Below, in pieces: positions 1-11,006 of a stretch of 64,000 nt of DNA. Below the pieces are notes generated by a model, which saw only the letters and a list, made by a program, of their open reading frames with translations, had not been told where the DNA came from and ran no database searches. Origin of the DNA: Theropithecus gelada. Taxonomy: Eukaryota > Chordata > Mammalia > Primates > Cercopithecidae. Both the position numbers and the translations under genes were made by a program. The first letter of the stretch is position 1. Every line of letters starts with the position of its first letter. The stretch spans positions 131,549,307-131,613,306 of the forward strand of contig NC_037669.1 of NCBI RefSeq assembly GCF_003255815.1, given 5' to 3'.

Positions 1-1988
1 CTATCTGGATAAGCACAAAAGTAAAGGTATTTCTGACAGAAGGTGAAAAGTTAATGAAAAGAGAGGTAACTGCAAAAGTAGGAGAACCCATAACTTCAAC
101 TAAGTGGGAATGTTGAGAGGCTTCAAAATTAATGTAATAAGAAAAGATATACTTAAAATTACTAAAGTGACTGATAGAACAACAACAATAAAAAAATCTG
201 TGACTATCAAGTTAGGAACAAGAGATGGGGAATAGTGTTACAGAACTAAGGATTAAGTAACAAAAAAATAACAATAGGAATACTTAATTATTTTTACTAC
301 TTGATTTTTTTTAACTTGTAAACATTTTAATTACTAAAATATCTTTATACATTCAAATAAAAATATGAGTTCTTGGACATTGCCTACCTCATTGGAGGTA
401 AGACCCAGGAATCCCCAGTGTGCCACAGGAGGTGACAGGCCATTGCTGATTGATCTAGGGGATGGATATGTTCAGATGGAACATGGATATCTGGGAAATG
501 AAGCCTTTGGAATGACGGCTTGAAATGAAATGAAGACAGGAGGCAGGAAGAGACCAGTTAAGAAAGTATTTATGGCCAGGCGCAGTGGCTCACACCTGTA
601 ATCCCAGCACTTTGGGAGGCCGAGGCAGGCAGATCACCTGAGTGAGGCCAGAAGCTCAAGAACAGCCTGGTCAGCATGATGAAACCTCGTGTCTACTAAA
701 AATATAAAATATTAGCCGGGCATGGTGACACACACCTGTAATCCTAGCTGCTCCGGAGGCTGAGGCACGAGAATCGTTTGAACCCAGGAGGCAGAGGCTG
801 CAATGAGCCCCGAGATCACGCCACTGTACTCCAGCCTGGGCGACAGAGTGAGACTCTGTCTTTTAAAAAAAAAAAAAAAAAGAAAGTAAGTATATAGTGG
901 CCAAGCCATAATAAATGAAGGCAGTCGTAGTAATAGAGACAAAGGGGAGATGAGGAGATTTAAAGTCCAGTGGATGGACTTTCAAGTTTTTGAGGTTTGA
1001 TTGTGGGATATTGAGGGAAAGGGGAACTTGGGCTTTCTCTTAGATTTCAAGCTATTGTTGATTATCACCAAGTAAGAATACAACTGTAGGATGAACTATT
1101 TAAATGAGGAAGGCAAATAACAAATTGTGTTTTGGACAGTTTGAGTTTTAGGTAGCTATGAAATTTCCTGATAGAATTACACAAGCATTTTAATTTTTTG
1201 CATGTGAAGCTCAGAAAATAAATGAAGCTATAGATTTGCAAGTCCTCAGCCTATATGTAGTAACCAAATTTTTTAATGGGAAGATCACCACAATGAGTGT
1301 GTAGGTGAAATGAGGCTAAGATAACTTCCTCCGTTTAAGAAATGGATAGAGGAAGAACACTCATGAAGGGGCAATTTCACTTTTTTCAAAGACTTTAAAA
1401 TTATTTTTCCTCTAAAGTAAAACAGGATCCAATTTGCATATCAGCAAGTTAAGTATGTACTTTTTAGTGTTTCTGCCTATAATTCTCATTAATGTTTACA
1501 GGGAAAATTATCTTTTCCCCTGAAATACTGTGTTAGATCTTCATCATTTTCCAGTAAACTTAACAGGTATCTTAAGCATCATATTTATTAATCACCAGTA
1601 TTTTTAATTTTTTTTTTCATACATGCTCAGTAGAAAAACTTGGCAGGTGCTGGAAAGTAGGAAGATTCTGCTTTTTACTTAAACAAATGGAATTTTACAT
1701 GTTATTACTGCTTATAAAGATTGGTTATGTATTCTGATGAATAGGCAGATGTCTCATTACTTACACATTTACAAGCAGTTAGATACTCAGGTTGTTAATT
1801 TTAAGATAAATATGCTATATCTTTGTGCATAAAGATTTTTTATATTTAAGATTCACCTTTAAATTCCAAAAAATTGTAATTCAAAAAATTTGCAATTCAG
1901 AAATTGGGTTATGTGTTCCAAAGATTATTCTAACTTGTCACTGCTCTTTAAATATTACTGTTGTTTCACATTACAAAATTTCTTGCAG
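1..1988 (+). other. KPNA4: KPNA4 intron (3' part)
   Basis: This AT-rich DNA lies upstream of the penultimate KPNA4 exon and ends in a normal acceptor at 1981-1988 (tcttgcag). One Alu sits at 573-881. The rest, including 883-1980, shows no coding pattern and no repeat I can name. Confidence 0.85.
573..881 (+). repeat. Alu (AluS-like), full length
   Basis: It runs from the ggccaggcgcagtgg start through both arms to an A-tail at about 865-881. The direct repeat AAGAAAGTA lies on both sides (before 573 and after the tail) and marks the insertion duplication. Confidence 0.95.
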
Positions 1989-2083
1989 GACTGGAGAAAA
2001 TTGAACAACTTCAAAATCATGAAAATGAAGACATCTACAAATTGGCCTATGAGATCATTGATCAGTTCTTCTCTTCAGATGAT
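1989..2083 (+). CDS. KPNA4: KPNA4 penultimate exon (importin alpha-3)
   Basis: Importin alpha-3 is a cytosolic and nuclear adaptor. It binds nuclear localisation signals on cargo through armadillo repeats and links the cargo to importin beta. After an acceptor at 1981-1988 this exon reads GLEKIEQLQNHEN, then EDIYKLAYEIIDQFFSSDD, the end of the armadillo array and the start of the acidic tail. EQLQNHEN and AYEIIDQFFSSDD fit KPNA4; as I recall, the paralogue KPNA3 differs at these residues. The first glycine codon is split with the upstream exon, so the exon begins at its second base. The donor is GAT followed by gtattt, which lacks the usual G at -1 and G at +5. If the intron were retained, translation would stop at 2155 with an unrelated hydrophobic tail. 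Confidence 0.95.
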
Positions 2084-2952
2084 GTATTTAATAATTTTGT
2101 AGTTTTCTTAGTTTTATATATAAACATAGATCTGGATGAAGTTATATATATATAGTAAGCTAGGGGGATGTACATGTATGTATTTTTTTGGAATGGAATT
2201 AAAATAGATGTATGACAGTAATGTCACCAGCTTTGAAAACATAAATATTTCAATATTTTAAGATCCCTTCGGGGCATATTAGCTCTAATGGCAAGAAGAT
2301 AAGGACTTTTTTGACCAAACTAGATGAGTCAGACTTTATTTTCACTTGGTGTCTTTATAGTTCTCATTTTTTTAAATTGTTAATAGCATACCATATTTAT
2401 AAACAAAACAGTGATACTAGTATATCCTATAATAAGTTCTTTATGACAGTAGTTAATCCACACTTGAATGGATGGTCACTGTTACTTTTATTTCATGACC
2501 AAAAACAAATATGAAAATAAAAAGATGGAAATAAAAATGTAAGGCACTGTATAATGTAAGGTATAGTATACAAAAATATCTTCAGATTGTTAGTAATAGT
2601 AGTGGAAATTAAAGTATTAACTTATTTTTAGTATTTCCTCTTTGGAAAAGTAAATCTAAAATTAAACCAGTTGCTCCTTAGAAAATTTTATAGTGGTTCA
2701 ATGCAGCCACCAGAGGATTTCTTGAATGATTTCTCAACTTTTCAAAGTATAAGTATTTTACTGTATGCCTTTCCATATTATCAAAAAGAATAGAATGTTA
2801 TTAAACATGTTGTTAAGCATGTATAGTTTGGACATTAACTTGACAAGGACAATATTAGAGAAGAAAATTATAGACTATTTACTTATAGTTGTCTAAGCTT
2901 AGTCCTATTTAGAATATAAGGCCAGTTAAACCAGAAATAAAATTCAGAAAAG

Positions 2953-3237
2953 GTTTTGTTTTGTTTTAAGACGAGGCCCAGGCTGGAGTGCATTGGCACA
3001 GTCACAGCCCACTGCAACCTCCCCCTCCCTGGCTCAGGTGATCCTCCCACCTCAGCCTCCCAAATTGCTGGGATTACAAGTTCATGCCACTATGCCCAGA
3101 TAACTTTTTAAGTCTTTTGTAGAGACAAGATCTGTCTATGTTGCCCTGGCTGATCTCGAACTCCTGGACTCAAACAGTCCTCCCATCTTGGCCTCCCAAA
3201 GTGCTGGGATTATAGGCATGAGCCACCACGCCCAGCC
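2953..3237 (-). repeat. Alu (old, AluJ-like)
   Basis: A reverse-complement Alu with a short interrupted T-rich end (ttttgttttgtttt) and many differences from consensus, ending at the cgcccagcc head. It lies downstream of the penultimate KPNA4 exon and opposite in orientation to the Alu at 573-881. Confidence 0.92.
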
Positions 3238-3528
3238 TGGCATATTCTTTTGAGGGTAACTTTGATCGTATGTCTTAAAGTTGGATTTTTGAAAATCATA
3301 ATTTGCAATATGGTGACTAATTGTAATAGCCTTATAATTTCTAATACCTCAACATGTAGGTTTCGTTCTTGTCTTAGATTGTGAAAAGAATAATTCAGAT
3401 GATATACATAGTTATAGGAAGTACACTGCAGGTTTGTAATATTGTGGAATTTCAAAAAGGAACTTTTAGGTGTAAAGCATGTAGAATAATGTATATAATA
3501 ATAATAACCATTATTAGCAGAACTGTTA

Positions 3529-3751
3529 TAGGTTGAGTATCCCTTATCTGAAATGCATGGGACCAGAACAGTTTTGGATTTGAGATTTTTTTGAATTTTA
3601 GAATATTTAAATTATTTCTACCACTTGAGCATATGAAATTCAAAATGTTCCAATGAGCATTTCCTTTGAACATCATATTGGTGCCCAGAAAGTTTCAGAT
3701 TTTGGAGTATTTTTTGTTTTGGACTTTCAGATTAGGGATACTCAATCTGTA
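3529..3751. mobile_element. MER44/Tigger7-like pogo MITE
   Basis: The ends GGTTGAGTATCCCTTATCTG (3531) and TTAGGGATACTCAATCTG (about 3734-3751) are inverted copies of each other, and a TA lies outside each end, the pogo/Tigger target. The length of about 220 bp and the internal ttttggatttgagattttt match internally deleted, non-autonomous copies with no transposase. Confidence 0.8.
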
Positions 3752-3904
3752 TTTTACTATTTTAAGCCCAAATACCATTTGTCTCCAATTGCTATTGAAA
3801 GATATATACCAAAGATTCACTTACTTTCCAAAAGTGGTGGCATTAATTTTCTTTTTTAATGTCATTGTCTTTATGTACTTGCCCAGGCTTTTGTGGGTTT
3901 TTTG

Positions 3905-4212
3905 GGGTTTTTTTTTTTTTTTTTTTTTTTGAAACAGAGTCTTACTCTGTCACTCAGGCTGGAGTACAGTGGCACAATCTTGGCTCACTGCAACCTCTGC
4001 CTCCCAGGTTCAAGCAATTCTCCTGCCTCAACCTCCCAAGTAGCTGGGATTATAGGTGCATACCACCACGCCCAGCTAATTTTTGTATTTTTAGTAGAGA
4101 TGGGGTTTTGCCACATTGTCCAGGCTGGTCTTGAACTCCTGACCTCAGGTGATCCACCCGCTTTGGCCTCCCACAGTGCTGGGATTACAGGCGTGAGCCA
4201 CCGTGCCCAGCC
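3905..4212 (-). repeat. Alu (AluS-like), full length
   Basis: It opens with a 23-base T tract and ends at cgtgcccagcc. The duplication ACTTGCCCAGG is present on both sides (about 3879 and 4215). It forms an inverted pair with the Alu at 4369-4676. Confidence 0.95.
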
Positions 4213-4368
4213 ATACTTGCCCAGGTTTAAGGGAAGTCAAGTACCAAATTTTGCATCCTCTATTTGAGACTTACGGCCATCATTACTGTTCCTTCATTCT
4301 TCTGGAAAATGCCCGTCTTACATATTCTTAAGTTTTTTCTCATTTTGGCATCCCTTGAGAAAAAGCCT

Positions 4369-4650
4369 TGAGTAGGCACAGTGGCTCACACCTGTAATCT
4401 CAACACTTTGGGAGGCCAAGGCAGGCAGATTGCTTGAGCTTAGAAGTTTGAGACCAGCCTGGGCAATATGGGGAAACTCCATCTCTACAAAAAATACAAA
4501 AATTAGCCAGACATGGTGGTGCATACCTGTAGTCCCAGCTACTCGGGAGGCTGAGGTGGGAGGATCACTTGAGCCCAAGAGGTTGAGGCTGCAATGAGCC
4601 ATGTTTGTGCCACTGATCTCCAGCCTGGGTGACAGAGAAAGACCCCATTT

Positions 4651-4676
<26 letters not shown>
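4369..4676 (+). repeat. Alu (AluJ/S-like), full length
   Basis: A sense-orientation Alu from gtaggcacagtggctc to a 27-base A-tail ending at 4676. It lies 160 bp upstream of the last KPNA4 exon. Confidence 0.94.
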
Positions 4677-4681
<5 letters not shown>

Positions 4682-4835
4682 TATAAAGTGTTTCAGTTTT
4701 CTAAAGGATGGTAAGACAGCATTGGCATTCATCATCTTTCCAGACTTTTTTTTAAGGGTAAGGGAATTAGTACTATAATACTATTTATATATTTTTTAAA
4801 CTAATTATCACATTATTTTCCTTTTTTTCACCTAG

Positions 4836-4934
4836 ATTGATGAAGACCCTAGCCTTGTTCCAGAGGCGATTCAAGGCGGAACATTTGGTTTCAATTCATC
4901 TGCCAATGTACCAACAGAAGGGTTCCAGTTTTAG
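4836..4934 (+). CDS. KPNA4: KPNA4 last coding segment, C-terminus and stop
   Basis: This segment follows the acceptor at 4831-4835 and encodes the last 32 residues: IDEDPSLVPEAIQGG, then TFGFNSSANVPTEGFQF, with TAG at 4932-4934. Joined in phase to the previous exon it gives the acidic SSDDIDEDPSL stretch and ends in GFQF, the C-terminus I recall for human KPNA4; the KPNA3 tail differs. In importin alphas this region lies beyond the tenth armadillo repeat, where the export factor CAS binds for recycling to the cytoplasm. The reading frame is intact. KPNA4 exons further 5' lie outside the window. Confidence 0.97.
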   Translation: MDEDPSLVPEAIQGGTFGFNSSANVPTEGFQF

Positions 4935-4972
4935 AAAGATGTTGTGGAAGTTAGGTACAATGCAGCACTGAG

Positions 4973-5005
<33 letters not shown>

Positions 5006-5009
5006 TATA
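4973..5009. repeat. (TA)n microsatellite in the 3' UTR
   Basis: About 18 TA units with one TAC interruption near 5000, starting 38 bases after the KPNA4 stop codon. Confidence 0.95.
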
Positions 5010-5664
5010 AAAAGGTTTGATCCATCAAGCTTGGCTCATGGGATCTGCTGCTGCATTAAATCGGGAAAGAAAATGTGAAGATTTCATTTGGAATCACAGA
5101 AAATGCCCAAATGAGGTCAAGATGGCGAGTGGGTGCGAGTGAGAATGAGTGGCAAAATGTAATGAAAACTTTACATGAACGCTTATTTAGGTTGTTCAAA
5201 GTAAAAAGGGCTACAGGTCACAGATCGTCAGTGCCTGAGAAAGAACATTGACTTACTCTATATCAATTGAGGGGAAAGTGCAGTACTGTCATCTTCAAGC
5301 CTTGTAAACATAAAAGAGAATAGGCTGCCCATATAAGTCAAAGGAAAATGAGCCCAGGCCTTGCTATGAAGCAGTGTGTGAATGGACAATGTTGAATGAA
5401 TGTCTGGCTCAGTGATGGAGAGCCAGGTTCATCTTTGAAATCTAGGGCTCTTCACTCATGAAGCAGACTCCTAGTCCTGGAGTGACTGTGTACGAGAGCG
5501 TGGTTGTGGTGCTGTATGTGAACGCATGCAAGCTTGATTCACCTTCAGGGGGCTGATAACAAACCTAGTAAATCATCAAAATGAGATCATAAGTGTTAAT
5601 GTACACTGGACATGAAAACAAAGACTGGTTTAGCAGCAGACATTGGTTTACTCTGCAGCCTGTG

Positions 5665-5737
5665 TTTTCTCTTTCCCCCTTTCCCCCCTCCTTCCCCCCC
5701 CCCCCCTTTTTTTTTTTTTTCTTTTTTTTTTTTTTTT
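5665..5737. repeat. 73-base pyrimidine tract
   Basis: Every base is C or T: mixed CT, then a run of 13 C, then long T runs broken by one C. It lies within transcribed KPNA4 3' UTR. Confidence 0.95.
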
Positions 5738-6213
5738 AAGTCTTTATTTACTTTACCTAGTATGCCTTTTTTTTAGTTGCTTCTCAAGTGAGAAAACTTT
5801 TCAGGAAGGTTTCCCTGTGCATTTGCACCAGATGAATGTTTGATGCTATGAAAAGCTTTCCATATCATCAAAACTAATTTGTGTAGATTTTTGCATGAAA
5901 AAAAATCATAAATTTCCCTCAAAATAGACTGTGTTGCAGTACACAAGTTGCCATAATAGTATAAAACAGTAAAATGTGCTTAAAAGGCCATCCTTTTCAT
6001 TTTCAGAGATAACATAAAGATCTTTGCATGAGGTAAATCTACAGCATAGTTCATTTTTAGATTTTGTTGAGTCCTGTAAAGAAGAAGAAGAAAAAAGTTT
6101 CAGTTGTGGTAGAATACCGTGCTGTGTTTAAATGTTACTTGTTTTCAAACCTTGTTTTCTATGAAAATGATATGGAAACTTCTAAAATGGAATTTGGTGC
6201 ATATGTACTGCTG

Positions 6214-6219
6214 AATAAA
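6214..6219 (+). terminator. KPNA4: poly(A) signal AATAAA (proximal KPNA4)
   Basis: The canonical hexamer is followed by GT-rich sequence (gaggtttgagtagatg) 15-30 bases on. This is the earliest good signal after the stop codon. Confidence 0.65.
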
Positions 6220-6235
6220 GACCGATGAAGAGGTT

Positions 6236-8119
6236 TGAGTAGATGTACAAATCAAGTAATGGTTTGAACACCTTTAATAATATGCCTAATCTGTTCAATT
6301 GTTTTAGAATCTTTTTATCTTAGATGTAGGCAGCCATGAACAATCTATTTTGAGCCACTTTAGGGAGAAAACTTTGTATTTTTAAAACTTGCATAAAAGT
6401 TATGCAAGTGGTTTTTATAAATTGGAATAATACCTCAGTTTTGAGGTTATGCACACTAAATTAAATGTGACATAAATTAATTTGTACAAAAAGAACTCTT
6501 TATAAGGTGGCTCATTGTAGGAAATCCTGTGCCTTCCCCTTTGAGCACAAGTGTTGCATGAACAACAGTTTGCTATAAGAAACATACCAGATTAGCCACC
6601 ATTAGCATCTATATCTACTTTGTGTTTAAAAATCAACTGGTAATTCTGAAACACTGTAGAATGGATAAAAATTATTTTGTGATCATAACTCTTTGTTGAA
6701 CTAGAGTATTTTTGCAGCATTCCTTGTCATCAGAAACATGGTTAAAGTTTAAAACTAGAAGCAGCAGAAAACTAGCTTGTAAAATTTATCCAAGTAGAGT
6801 GCAGGCTAGGCTGTCTTGGGGAAATAAACATTAAAACTTAAAGCAATGTTTTACATGGGGTGTGTGTGTGTGATGTGTGGATTTTTTTTTTTTTTTTGTA
6901 AAGTTAGAGTATAATTCAATGGCTTACATTAGCTTCTTGTCTTTTTACCTAGAACCAGCATAACAAGAAATTTCTTCGGTTCTGTCATTTCCGTATGGAC
7001 ATAGTAATATTTTAGCCCATTGAATTTGTCCAGTTGACACCATCTGTGCTTCTGTTTTCTCCCCATCCAAACCAAGGTTTTAACTTTCGTTCGTTCTACA
7101 GTAAAACAGACCGAGACAACTGGAACTGTATTTTGAGTATTGCTGTATCTTCAACATACAGCTCCAAACGATGGATTGTATACAAAGCATAGTACAGAAG
7201 GTTTCAGTAATTGGAAGGTGAACACAGCAATACTTTACATATTTGTGTTTTTTAGTAAAAAATATTGGATTCAAAGTAAGCCAGTAAGCTTGTATACAAA
7301 TTTTATATACAAATTATTGTATAGAATAGTGATACGGAAAATAGGTAAGGGTGATATTAATATCTCTGGGTATAAGGACTACCTTATCATTTAAATATTT
7401 TATTTCCATCTATAGCCTCATATAGAACATTGATTTTCTAGTAGAAATTCTAGGAAGGGCTTTTCTGTCTCTGAAATTGTTTCAGTACAGTTGACAGTTC
7501 ACCACGGTTACCTGAGTTAAACAATTTTTTTTTTTAAATTCTCCAATGATATAGGAAATTGATCATTTTTAACACAGGCTTATTTCTGATGGGGATAGGG
7601 GCATAGAATAATATGCCTAATAAGCTAAATGTTCTTAACATTTCATGTCTGAAACTGTCTTTTTGAGCATTGAGACCACCTCAAGTGCTATAAAAATAAG
7701 AATATTATATTACGGGTGTGTGAGACACCCTAGTCTAAAATCTATCTTTGAATATATTTCCTTTGTAATTTTCAAAGACTTTGGTAATTGTGTGTTATGG
7801 TGGAAATAATACTTTCCACATTGCTCTGGACCAAACCTGGAGCATTTCTATAATTAGAGCTATCTATTAATCATTAAAAATGGATCTGGAATAATTTGGG
7901 GGAAAGGGAGTGTATCATTTAGGCTCACCTCAGCAGCACTTTATAGGGTGAGGAGTTTTTTGTTTCTTTAAAGGTATAACTGCACTGTAAAATGACCGGG
8001 TTTATTGTAACATTAATTTATGGGGCACCCTTTTTGGATTCTCCATTGCCTCAGTTTCGTCAAGGAAAAAGTTACAAAGATTAAGCTAAATTTTGGCTTT
8101 AGAGAATAATTGCTGTGTA
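6236..8119 (+). other. AT-rich sequence, possible extended KPNA4 3' UTR
   Basis: No interspersed repeat is recognisable over nearly 1.9 kb, unusual for this window, which fits a conserved long 3' UTR. It contains a second AATAAA at 6823 and a GT repeat at 6860-6880 followed by a T run. No open frame looks coding. Confidence 0.5.
6823..6828 (+). terminator. candidate poly(A) signal AATAAA
   Basis: The canonical hexamer is followed within 40 bases by a TG repeat (ggggtgtgtgtgtgtgatg), a good GU-rich downstream element for cleavage. Confidence 0.5.
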
Positions 8120-8646
8120 ATTTTTGTATAATTACCATAAACTTAGTGTCTTAAAACACAACACGTTATTTCACAATTCCTGTGAATCAAGAGTCTAGTT
8201 ATGGTTTTCTGCTCAGGATCTCACAATGCTGCAATAAAGGTGTCAGCCAGAGCTGCAGTCTTATCTGAAGCTAGGGGGTGCTCTTCTATGCACATATGGC
8301 AAAATCCATTGCCTAGCAACTGAAGAAATCGTGGCAACTTCTTCAAGGCCAGCAAGAGAACCTCTGATCTCAGGGAGGGCCTTAAGCGCTCTTTTAAAGG
8401 TCTCACCTGATTAGATCAGGCCACCTACCTACCAGGATGATCTCCCTTTTGATTAACCCAAAGCCAAACTGATGAAGTACCTTCATTACACCTGCAAAAT
8501 CCCTTCACCTTTGCCCTGCATTGTAGTCCAATCACAGGGGTGATATCCATCATATTCAAAGATCCTGTTCACAGTCAAGGGAGGGGATTATGTGGAGTAT
8601 GTATACCAGCGAATCTTGGGAGCCATCTTAGAGTTCTTCCTATGAC
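8120..8646 (-). repeat. MLT1-type LTR (ERVL-MaLR), antisense
   Basis: It starts near attaccataaacttagtgtc and ends at ccatcttagagttcttcc. Phrases such as aaggtgtcagccagagctgc and tccaatcacaggggtgatatcc match the reverse complement of MLT1C/D-type LTRs as I recall them. Old and diverged, with no internal retroviral sequence. Confidence 0.7.
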
Positions 8647-8839
8647 AAGGAAATAACTATTTAGAACTGGAACAATTTAGAAGTGATAACCTTATGTAGT
8701 TATCATAGCAAGATTAATATAGCAAGCTTATTTGGGGATCAAGGTTGCCTCTGAGAACCTAATGAAAACTGGACCAGCTTCCCCAAAAAGTGTATATACA
8801 TGGTAGTTTTTCATACAGTTTTAGGGGATTCATAAGAGT

Positions 8840-8965
8840 CCATGAATTACAGTCTGTCCCAACCCTCCCCTTTAGATGATAGAGTTGTTGAGGTGATTTG
8901 CCCAAGCTCACACAGCTACTAAGGGCCAAATAAGGCCCACATCTCAACTCCCATACTGCCCAGTG
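8840..8965 (-). repeat. MIR fragment
   Basis: The phrases ttgaggtgatttgcccaagc and tcacacagctactaagggcc are the antisense of the MIR core (tRNA-derived SINE). Confidence 0.7.
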
Positions 8966-9590
8966 CTTCTAATTACTATTCTAAAAGTAATTTAAATTCA
9001 TCTAAATTTGTGAACCAATGCAAAAAATGTGAATATAGCTTTTTGGATCTTTTTTTGTTTACTAAGGAATGGGTAACATTGTTATAGAAGCTTGCCTAAG
9101 TTTTGAAATTAGTTGACCTTTTTGGGTTTCCAAAATTGAATCTTCCATTGTAGCTATTAAAGTGAACTATAAATAGGCCAACTTTAATTGTTAACTCCTT
9201 GGGTTTGGTGGATTATTTACCATTTATATATAAAATTTCAGTTAGAATCCACCATAGACTGTTTTGAAGGCCAAGATAGCTGAGTATCTTACTATTTTCG
9301 TAACTTCTTGATTATTTTACTCATTGGCAAAATTCATTAACTGTCAGCCAATAATTTAATATTATGGGGGGAAAAAATTTTGCCCAGACATCCAATGCAA
9401 TACTCCCAAACACTAACAAATTGATGCCTAACAAACTTGACATTTTGAACACTTAAAGAAGTTTTCCCTAAACGTCTTAATAAGCACACTAATAAAGTGT
9501 ATGCTTTTAAATATATATGTACAGTAACTTTTAAAAATTGCTGCAAGATGCCTTCGAATCAATATGCACGTTGATGGCGTTAGTGCAGTC
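8966..9590. other. no recognised feature
   Basis: AT-rich unique sequence before the next Alu. No coding pattern seen. Confidence 0.5.
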
Positions 9591-9885
9591 TTTTGTTTGT
9601 TTCTTTGAGACAGAGTCTCGCTTTGTGGTCCAGGCTGGAGTGTAGTGGCGCAATCTCAGGCCACTGCAACCTCTGCCTCCAGGGTTCAAGCAATTCTGCC
9701 TCAGCCTCCTGAGTAGCTGGGATTACAGGCGTACGCTACCACACCTGGCTAATTTTTGTATTTTTAGTAGAAACGGGGTTTCACCATTTTGGCCAGACCG
9801 GTCTCAAACTCCTGACCACAAATGATCTGTCCACCTCGGCTTCCCAAAGTGCTGGGATTACAGGCGTGAGCCACTGTGCCCGACC
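9591..9885 (-). repeat. Alu (AluS-like)
   Basis: A reverse-complement Alu from ttttgtttgtttctttgaga to ctgtgcccgacc. The short flank AGTCTT recurs on both sides. Confidence 0.93.
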
Positions 9886-10137
9886 AGTCTTAATAAAGGA
9901 AGTTGAAAAATAACATTGGTAAAACCTATATTCCAATGTGATCAGAAGCAAATCTGGACTGTAGTGTCAAATTGATAAAAACTAAGCACACCAATCATGT
10001 ATAAGAAAAGTAGTTTTAACATTTTTTTCCCTAAATACTTAACCCGGAAGTTACAATAATCTTGAAAATTCCTTCTAAGTCCAGGCCCTTTAGGTGATGG
10101 CAGTTTGACTCAGGATGTCCAAGTCAAGTGTGTTTTC

Positions 10138-10143
10138 AATAAA
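10138..10143 (+). terminator. candidate distal poly(A) signal AATAAA
   Basis: The hexamer lies in ttttcaataaaattgacag and is followed about 20 bases on by GT-rich gctctgggtgtaagag. It could end a long KPNA4 transcript. No transcript evidence is available here. Confidence 0.35.
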
Positions 10144-10742
10144 ATTGACAGCTACTGCTCTGGGTGTAAGAGCAGCTGACTGTGAAGAACAGTAAATGGT
10201 CCTACAGATTCTTTCTGATCTACCTCCCACCAGAGGACTGCAGTATTCACTTGTCATTTATATTTTCTGCCCCAATTTTTGCCTTCTCCACAAATGTTAT
10301 ACCTTTTGTAGCTCTAAGTATGCTGCCTACTCCAGATTACTTCACCTTTCCAGACTATCAGCTCTTCCAGTTTTATCCTTTATAAAGAAAATTTTAATAA
10401 CCTGTTTCACTTAGGTTTTTCTATTACTCTTCAAGCATGAATCCTAATTTCCCTGACTATATCTTACCTGTGATCTCTATAACTGATGGATTGCTATCCT
10501 AGACTTTGTTACTCTAATTTTACCAAGATTTTTCTCCAGCCTGTTATTACTCTTACTTTGAAACAGCTGTTTAAAATGTCTTGTAATCTGCTTAAATCTA
10601 CATACTTTTTGTGGTTCTCAATCCAGTTACCTACCTTCCAGATAATTCCCTCATTGTCCTGTCCTCTCCATTCTCTGATATTTGAGCCCTGTGAGCCACC
10701 TTTCCCCCATCCTTTGTGCATAGTTACCATTTTACTCTTTCT

Positions 10743-11006
10743 TGTTGCCGAGGCTGGAATGCAGTGGTGCCATCTTGGCTCACTGCAACCTCCACCTCCT
10801 ACGTTCAAGCGATTCTCCTGCTTCAGCCTCCTGGGTAGCTGGGACCACAAGCGTGTGCCACCACGCCCAGCTAATTTTTGTATTTTTAGTAGAGACGGGG
10901 TTTCACCACGTTGGCCAGGCTGGTCTCATCTCCTGACCTCAGATGATCCACCCGCCTTGGCTTCCCAAAGTGCTGGGATTGCAGGCGTGAGCCACCATGC
11001 CTCGCC
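10743..11006 (-). repeat. Alu lacking its 3' end and tail
   Basis: The copy begins abruptly at ttgttgccgaggctgg. The last 20-30 bases of the element and the poly(A) are missing, while the head at 11006 is complete. Similar flanks, ACCATTTTACTCTTT before and ACCATTTTACCCTTT after, look like a target duplication. Confidence 0.88.

Larger units (their letters stand above)
2084..4835 (+). other. KPNA4: last KPNA4 intron
   Basis: It runs from the weak gtattt donor at 2084 to a strong pyrimidine-rich acceptor (ctttttttcacctag) ending at 4835. It holds three Alus (2953, 3905 and 4369) and a MER44/Tigger7-like element (3529). The stretch 2156-2950 is AT-rich unique sequence with no recognisable feature. 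Confidence 0.93.
4935..6235 (+). other. KPNA4: KPNA4 3' UTR (proximal form)
   Basis: AT-rich sequence in the same exon as the stop codon. It holds a (TA)n tract within 40 bases of the stop and a 73-base pure pyrimidine tract at 5665-5737. The first good poly(A) hexamer is at 6214, so cleavage is expected near 6235. Longer forms using later signals are possible, and sequence alone does not give the true end. Confidence 0.8.

Noticed and set aside
2084..2100. U12-type intron, because the donor starts gtat
   Set aside because: The donor does not continue as ATCCTT, and no TTCCTTAAC-like branch site lies before the acceptor.
3893..4267. 124-codon + frame and similar frames at many places (e.g. 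30755, 41716, 10486)
   Set aside because: They are translations of antisense Alu sequence (the SLRLECSGTILAHCNL / SHSAGITGVSHRA pattern). Alu frames recur genome-wide and are not genes here.
1989..4934. KPNA3 instead of KPNA4
   Set aside because: The residues EQLQNHEN, FFSSDD and the GFQF end fit KPNA4; as I recall KPNA3, it differs at these places. A processed copy is excluded by the intron.
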